A stretch of 64,000 nt of DNA from Porphyromonadaceae bacterium UBA7332. Lineage in GTDB: Bacteria; Bacteroidota; Bacteroidia; Bacteroidales; UBA7332. The DNA lies in NCBI GenBank assembly GCA_002471225.1, contig DKPO01000030.1, forward strand, positions 1 through 64,000. Reading direction: 5' to 3'. Position 1 is the first letter of the stretch. Each line of letters starts with the position of its first letter. The notes beneath the pieces are model-generated. The model had not been told where the DNA came from, did not search any database, and saw nothing but the letters and a program-made list of their open reading frames with translations. A program made the translations under genes and the position numbers. Below are positions 59,987 to 64,000 of the stretch, piece after piece.

Positions 59987-61624
59987 ATGGCAACAAAACC
60001 ATTTCATTACCAAGAGCCGTTCCCAATGGGGAAGGATAACACAGAGTATTACTTACTGACTAAAGATCACGTAAGTGTTTCTGAGTTTGAAGGCAAACCT
60101 ATTTTAAAAGTTGAAGCAGAAGGATTGACTAAATTAGCAAACGCTGCTATGCGTGATGTTTCTTTCTTACTTCGTGCTTCACATAATGAACAGGTAGCTA
60201 AAGTATTAAGCGATCCTGAAGCATCAGATAACGATAAATACGTAGCATTAACTATGTTGCGCAATGCTGAAGTTGCCGCTAAAGGTCAACTACCTACTTG
60301 TCAGGATACAGGTACAGCGATCGTTATGGGAAAAAAAGGGCAACAAGTATGGACTGGTTGCAACGATGAAGAAGCATTATCTTTAGGTGTATATAAAACT
60401 TACACAGAAGAAAATCTTCGTTATTCACAAAACGCACCGTTGAATATGTACGATGAAGTGAATACGGGGACTAACCTGCCAGCTCAAATCGATCTTTACG
60501 CTACTGAAGGAATGGAATACAAATTCTTATTCATGGCTAAAGGGGGTGGATCTGCAAATAAAACATATTTGTATCAGGAAACAAAAGCCCTTATTACACC
60601 TAGCAAATTACTTAACTATTTAGTTGAGAAAATGGCAACTTTAGGAACGGCAGCTTGCCCTCCTTACCACGTTGCTTTTGTAATCGGTGGAACATCGGCT
60701 GAAGCTAATCTGAAAGCTGTAAAACTAGCGTCAGCTCGTTATTATGACGGTTTACCGACTGAAGGAAATGAGTTCGGTCAGGCTTTCCGCGATGTAGAGT
60801 TGGAAAAACAAGTTTTAGAAGCAGCTCAAAAATTAGGATTGGGTGCTCAATTCGGAGGAAAATACTTTGCACATGATGTACGCATCATCCGCTTACCTCG
60901 CCATGGCGCTTCATGTCCGGTAGGAATGGGCGTATCTTGCTCTGCAGACCGTAATATCAAAGCGAAAATTACGAAAGACGGTATTTGGGTTGAGAAATTA
61001 GATGATAATCCGGGTCGTTTGATTCCTGCAGAACTTCGTCAGGCTGGTGAAGGTACTGCTGTAAATATCGATTTGAATCGTCCAATGGATGAAATCCTTA
61101 AAGAGCTATCTAAATATCCGGTTGCTACACGTTTGTCTTTGAACGGTACAATCATCGTAGGTCGTGATATTGCTCATGCTAAATTAGCAGAACGTATTGC
61201 TGCAGGTGAAGGTCTTCCTGAGTATATCAAGAATCACCCGATCTATTATGCAGGTCCTGCAAAAACTCCACAAGGAATGCCTTCGGGATCTTTCGGACCG
61301 ACAACAGCAGGTCGTATGGACTCTTATGTTGACTTGTTCCAAACGAATGGTGGAAGTAAAATTATGATCGCTAAAGGAAATCGCTCACAACAAGTGACTG
61401 ATGCTTGTCAGAAGCATGGTGGATTCTATTTAGGTAGTATCGGTGGTCCTGCAGCTATCCTTGCTCAGAATAATATTAAGAAAGTTGAATTAGTTGAATA
61501 TCCTGAATTAGGAATGGAAGCTATCTGGAAAATCGATGTAGTAGATTTCCCTGCTTTCATTTTGGTTGATGATAAAGGAAACGATTTCTTCAAACAAATT
61601 AAACCGGCTTGTGCTTGTAAATAA
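59987..61624 (+). CDS. class I (iron-sulfur) fumarate hydratase
   Basis: 545 aa, the length of the fused alpha-beta FumA/FumB-type enzyme. It interconverts malate and fumarate. [4Fe-4S] cluster cysteines are likely in LPTCQDTG, PVGMGVSCSADRN and a third position; TCQDTGTA, KGGGSANKTYLYQ, GMPSGSFGPTTAGRMD and GGSKIMIAKGNRS are family landmarks. Oxygen-sensitive enzymes of this class fit an anaerobe. It supplies fumarate to FrdCAB in the succinate branch. It starts 36 bp after aroE, and a terminator follows at 61649-61690. Confidence 0.95.
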   Translation: MATKPFHYQEPFPMGKDNTEYYLLTKDHVSVSEFEGKPILKVEAEGLTKLANAAMRDVSFLLRASHNEQVAKVLSDPEASDNDKYVALTMLRNAEVAAKGQLPTCQDTGTAIVMGKKGQQVWTGCNDEEALSLGVYKTYTEENLRYSQNAPLNMYDEVNTGTNLPAQIDLYATEGMEYKFLFMAKGGGSANKTYLYQETKALITPSKLLNYLVEKMATLGTAACPPYHVAFVIGGTSAEANLKAVKLASARYYDGLPTEGNEFGQAFRDVELEKQVLEAAQKLGLGAQFGGKYFAHDVRIIRLPRHGASCPVGMGVSCSADRNIKAKITKDGIWVEKLDDNPGRLIPAELRQAGEGTAVNIDLNRPMDEILKELSKYPVATRLSLNGTIIVGRDIAHAKLAERIAAGEGLPEYIKNHPIYYAGPAKTPQGMPSGSFGPTTAGRMDSYVDLFQTNGGSKIMIAKGNRSQQVTDACQKHGGFYLGSIGGPAAILAQNNIKKVELVEYPELGMEAIWKIDVVDFPAFILVDDKGNDFFKQIKPACACK

Positions 61625-61648
61625 TAAGTACAGCATGTAGTCATAGAG

Positions 61649-61690
61649 GAGGTTAGTAAAGGAGTAAGCTCTTTACTAGCCTCTTTTTTT
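61649..61690 (+). terminator. terminator after the fumarase gene
   Basis: GAGGTTAGTAAAG (61649-61661) and CTTTACTAGCCTC (61671-61683) pair over 13 bp with one G-U wobble, followed by seven T's. Confidence 0.85.
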
Positions 61691-61709
61691 AAGCCTGTAA
61701 AAAACCTAT

Positions 61710-63257
61710 ATGATATCTATGAAATTGACACAGTTGTTATCATTGCTGGCTTTAGCAATGACATTTAGTATTTCTGCTCAGAAATCCACTATCCATAAGA
61801 TCGCAGAATTAGCAAGAGAAGAAAACCGGACAATGGAACATTTAGATGTTTTATGCAATCGAATCGGGGGAAGACCTATCGGTTCGCCTGCGTATGATCA
61901 TGCTGTAGAATGGAGTATGTCTCAGTTTAAGCATTGGGGTTTAAATGTCAGAAAAGAAAAAGCAGGGGAGTTACGTGTCGGCTTTATGCGTGGGCCTTGG
62001 TTTGGTAAACTGTTAGGCGAGGAGTCTATGACTTTGCATTTCGTAACGCCCTCTTATACATCCGGAACAAAGGGTGCCCAGACAGGACATGTGGTTATCG
62101 AACCTAAAACTCAGGCTGATTTTGAACGAATGAAGCATCGGCTTAAAGGTGCATGGGTGCTTGTATCGGGTGAAAGTACAGGTTGGCCTGTTGATCATAC
62201 TCCGAAAGGAGACTCTGTCAGGATGTCATTACGTGTAAAGAATGATTCAATCCGAAAAGAAAATAATGAGCTTAGACGGAGGAATGAGGAGGAGCGTATG
62301 CCATATACTCCCAAAGAATTGAAAGATGCTCCGGCATTGTTTTATCGGGAAATGGTTGATGCCGGAATATTAGGGATTATTCAGTCCGCGAGAGTTCCCT
62401 TAACTGCATTATATAGCAGACAAGTGGCTTTTGATCCTGAATCGTCTTTTGATAATCTACCAACCATTCCGGATATAAAATTAGATGAGCATCAGTATCG
62501 TAAGATTTATCAAATGGTAAAAGAACGGCGAAATATCTTTTTGGAGTTTGATATCCGGAACCATTTCAAAATGGGTCCGGTTCCTTATTATAATGTGGTT
62601 GCTGAAATAAAGGGTAGTAAATATCCGGATGAGTACGTTGTACTGAGTGCACATCTTGATGCTTTTGATGTAGCAACAGGTGGTGTTGATGACGGCTCTG
62701 GGGTAAGTCCGATTATGGAAGCTGCCCGTTTACTGCAAGAAGCAGGTGCAAAACCTAAGCGTACCATTCTGTTTTGCTTATTTGCCGGTGAAGAATTTGG
62801 TTTATTGGGCGCGAAAGCCTGGGCTAAAGCGAATAAAGATAAATTACCGAAGATATCTAATTTATTTAATAGAGATGGTGGACCGACAGTTCCTATAGGA
62901 ATGGGTGCTCCAAAATCACAGATGAAAGAGTTGCAGGATATTGCTCAATGGATTGAATCATCAGATTCGACTTTCCGATTCTCAATCACTGAAATTGCTC
63001 CGTATGCAAAGCCTGAAAGGGAAGGTGGAACAGATGCTTCTGTGTTTGCTGTTCAGGGGGTTCCTACGATTCATTTGCAAACGGCAGATACAAAGGGGTA
63101 TGATTTTAATTACCGTGAAATCTGGCATACTGAACGTGACCTGTATAATAAAAGTATTCCCGAATATCAGGAGAAAGCTGCAGTTATTATGGCACAGATT
63201 GCTCTAGGTGTTGCTAATATGGATAAACTAATACAGCGAAACGAAGTATATAAATAG
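61710..63257 (+). CDS. M28-family exported metallopeptidase
   Basis: 515 aa. Signal peptide (ends FSISAQ). A PA-type insertion (about 110-230) precedes the M28 zinc-peptidase domain (about 285-500): LSAHLDAFDVATGGVDDGSG (first His and bridging Asp), FAGEEFGLLGAKAW (Glu pair), NRDGGP (Asp) and IWHTERDLYNK (last His) give the full two-zinc site. Aminopeptidase or carboxypeptidase acting on peptides in the periplasm. ATG codons at 61710 and 61719 are both possible. Single gene followed by a strong terminator (63276-63327). Confidence 0.92.
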   Translation: MISMKLTQLLSLLALAMTFSISAQKSTIHKIAELAREENRTMEHLDVLCNRIGGRPIGSPAYDHAVEWSMSQFKHWGLNVRKEKAGELRVGFMRGPWFGKLLGEESMTLHFVTPSYTSGTKGAQTGHVVIEPKTQADFERMKHRLKGAWVLVSGESTGWPVDHTPKGDSVRMSLRVKNDSIRKENNELRRRNEEERMPYTPKELKDAPALFYREMVDAGILGIIQSARVPLTALYSRQVAFDPESSFDNLPTIPDIKLDEHQYRKIYQMVKERRNIFLEFDIRNHFKMGPVPYYNVVAEIKGSKYPDEYVVLSAHLDAFDVATGGVDDGSGVSPIMEAARLLQEAGAKPKRTILFCLFAGEEFGLLGAKAWAKANKDKLPKISNLFNRDGGPTVPIGMGAPKSQMKELQDIAQWIESSDSTFRFSITEIAPYAKPEREGGTDASVFAVQGVPTIHLQTADTKGYDFNYREIWHTERDLYNKSIPEYQEKAAVIMAQIALGVANMDKLIQRNEVYK

Positions 63258-63275
63258 GGCTTCATGAGGCTAAAA

Positions 63276-63327
63276 GATGAGGGAATTTTCCTTACCATTA
63301 TATCTGTGGTAAGGAAAATCCCCTCGT
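63276..63327. terminator. strong hairpin between convergent genes
   Basis: GATGAGGG-ATTTTCCTTACC pairs with GGTAAGGAAAAT-CCCTCGTC, with one or two mismatches, and T's follow. It serves the M28 peptidase and possibly the rhodanese gene. Confidence 0.85.
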
Positions 63328-63379
63328 CTTTTTAGTTATTCAGAAGAATACTTGACGTATTGCTATTCAGGAATATCTC

Positions 63380-63775
63380 TTATTCCTTTTCTGTAGATGA
63401 TTTCACTAAAGGTTCTTGCCAGTTCATAACACCTTTATTTAATTCATATACTTTAAATCCCTTCTCCGTAATCTTCTTAGCCGCTGATTTGCTTCGTCCG
63501 CCACTTCGGCAATATACAGCGACAGACTTCTTTTTGTCAAGTTTTGATATTAATGAGTCGAACTGCGGACTTCGCACATCTATATTTAGAGCTTGAGGAA
63601 TATGTCCGCCTTGAAATTCATCTGCTGTTCTGACATCAATTAATATGATATTAGGATCAGTGATGATTTTTTTGAATTCTTCATTAGAGAGTGACTCGAA
63701 CTTATTATTCTGAGCCTGGCACGCGATAGTAAGTAAGCAGCAAAAGAGAATCGTGATTCTTTGGATAGTTTTCAT
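63380..63775 (-). CDS. rhodanese-like lipoprotein
   Basis: 131 aa. A lipoprotein signal with Cys19 (LLTIACQAQ) and one rhodanese domain (about 28-122): IILIDVRTADEFQGGHIPQALNID, then the active loop YCRSGGRSKSAA with its cysteine. It handles sulfane sulfur or acts as a thiol carrier in the periplasm. Single gene. The active-site loop is intact, so a sulfur-transfer function is likely, the physiological partner unknown. Confidence 0.92.
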   Translation of the reverse strand: MKTIQRITILFCCLLTIACQAQNNKFESLSNEEFKKIITDPNIILIDVRTADEFQGGHIPQALNIDVRSPQFDSLISKLDKKKSVAVYCRSGGRSKSAAKKITEKGFKVYELNKGVMNWQEPLVKSSTEKE

Positions 63776-63869
63776 AAAAAGGATTTGTATTGGGGTTATA
63801 TCGATAATTCATTAGCCAAATGTATAACAAATTGCTACACAAATAAGCTGATATGAGCGCTTTTTGATT

Positions 63870-63877
63870 TATCTTTG
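63870..63877 (+). promoter_or_regulatory. -7 box before the last gene
   Basis: TATCTTTG matches TAnnTTTG, about 53 bp before the ATG at 63930. Confidence 0.45.
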
Positions 63878-63929
63878 TCCTAATCACATTTATAAATATC
63901 TTTTATAACCTTACCCAGAATACAAAAGT

Positions 63930-64000
63930 ATGAGTTTATTGAAAAAATCACAAATTGCACTTTTAGCCATGTGTAGTGCATCGTTTTTGCAGGCACAAGT
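63930..64000 (+). CDS. start of an exported protein, cut by the window end
   Basis: Only the first 23 codons are present: MSLLKKSQIALLAM and then CSASFLQAQV, a typical signal peptide with a predicted cut after QAQ. A -7 box precedes it. Nothing can be said about its function. Confidence 0.6.
   Translation, partial: MSLLKKSQIALLAMCSASFLQAQ

Overview
The window is chromosomal DNA from a member of the Bacteroidales. The signs are two SusC/SusD pairs, a hybrid two-component regulator, Bacteroidetes-type promoters (-7 box TAnnTTTG), few Shine-Dalgarno sequences, many SPII lipoproteins, a fumarate reductase of the FrdCAB type and moderately low GC. Dysgonomonas or Parabacteroides-like genera are plausible, but the genus cannot be fixed from this sequence. 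No rRNA, insertion sequence, CRISPR array or prophage was seen. One tRNA (Phe, GAA) is present.

Layout. 1-650: gene-free, built from short repeats with 21-22 bp period. 0.65-4.4 kb: a serine-type sulfatase, two tandem paralogous membrane proteins and an alpha/beta hydrolase. 4.8-5.9 kb: a beta-propeller lipoprotein. 6-9.1 kb (minus): a Cys/His-rich membrane protein, a TonB receptor and a small HMA protein, together resembling a copper or other metal uptake/handling operon. 9.2-13.7 kb: a GH18 lipoprotein with three chitin-binding modules, a porin of the OprO/P type, and queC behind a likely preQ1-I riboswitch. 13.7-21 kb: an SDR enzyme, a small secreted protein, then SusC-SusD-PHP phosphodiesterase as one unit. 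21-22.8 kb: a large RluA-type pseudouridine synthase. 22.9-34.3 kb (minus): TraB-like protein and HTCS regulator, then a DUF1735/discoidin lipoprotein, SusC and SusD, with no degradative enzyme next to them. 34.6-40.4 kb: acyltransferase, small membrane protein, HU-like protein, uracil-DNA-glycosylase-superfamily protein, then a YjbQ-ArsC/Spx-ferredoxin/nitroreductase operon and a zinc-ribbon membrane protein. 40.4-48 kb (minus): polysaccharide deacetylase with a GT117/DUF2723 membrane protein, M23 peptidase with LysM behind ndk, SulP transporter. 48.4-52 kb: frdCAB. 52-55.8 kb: small DUF4190-type protein, two tandem PrxQ peroxiredoxins (one exported), an ABC-F ATPase. 55.9-64 kb: tRNA-Phe, an abundant-looking TPR lipoprotein, purC, aroE, class I fumarase, an M28 peptidase, a rhodanese lipoprotein and the first codons of an exported protein.

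How they work together. Fumarase and FrdCAB are two steps of the anaerobic malate-fumarate-succinate branch. The two SusCD systems and the GH18 protein indicate nutrient capture at the cell surface; the first SusCD pair is unusual in being joined to a PHP-family phosphodiesterase, which suggests a phosphodiester substrate and not a plain glycan. The most unusual non-coding signals are (1) intergenic arrays whose units differ in sequence from place to place but keep a 21-22 bp period and palindromic cores (366-428, 472-537, 561-648, 36906-36993, 53733-53820), two of them clearly homologous to each other, and (2) the compact preQ1-I riboswitch candidate immediately before queC. Several start codons were moved downstream because a TAnnTTTG box overlaps or follows the longest possible start.
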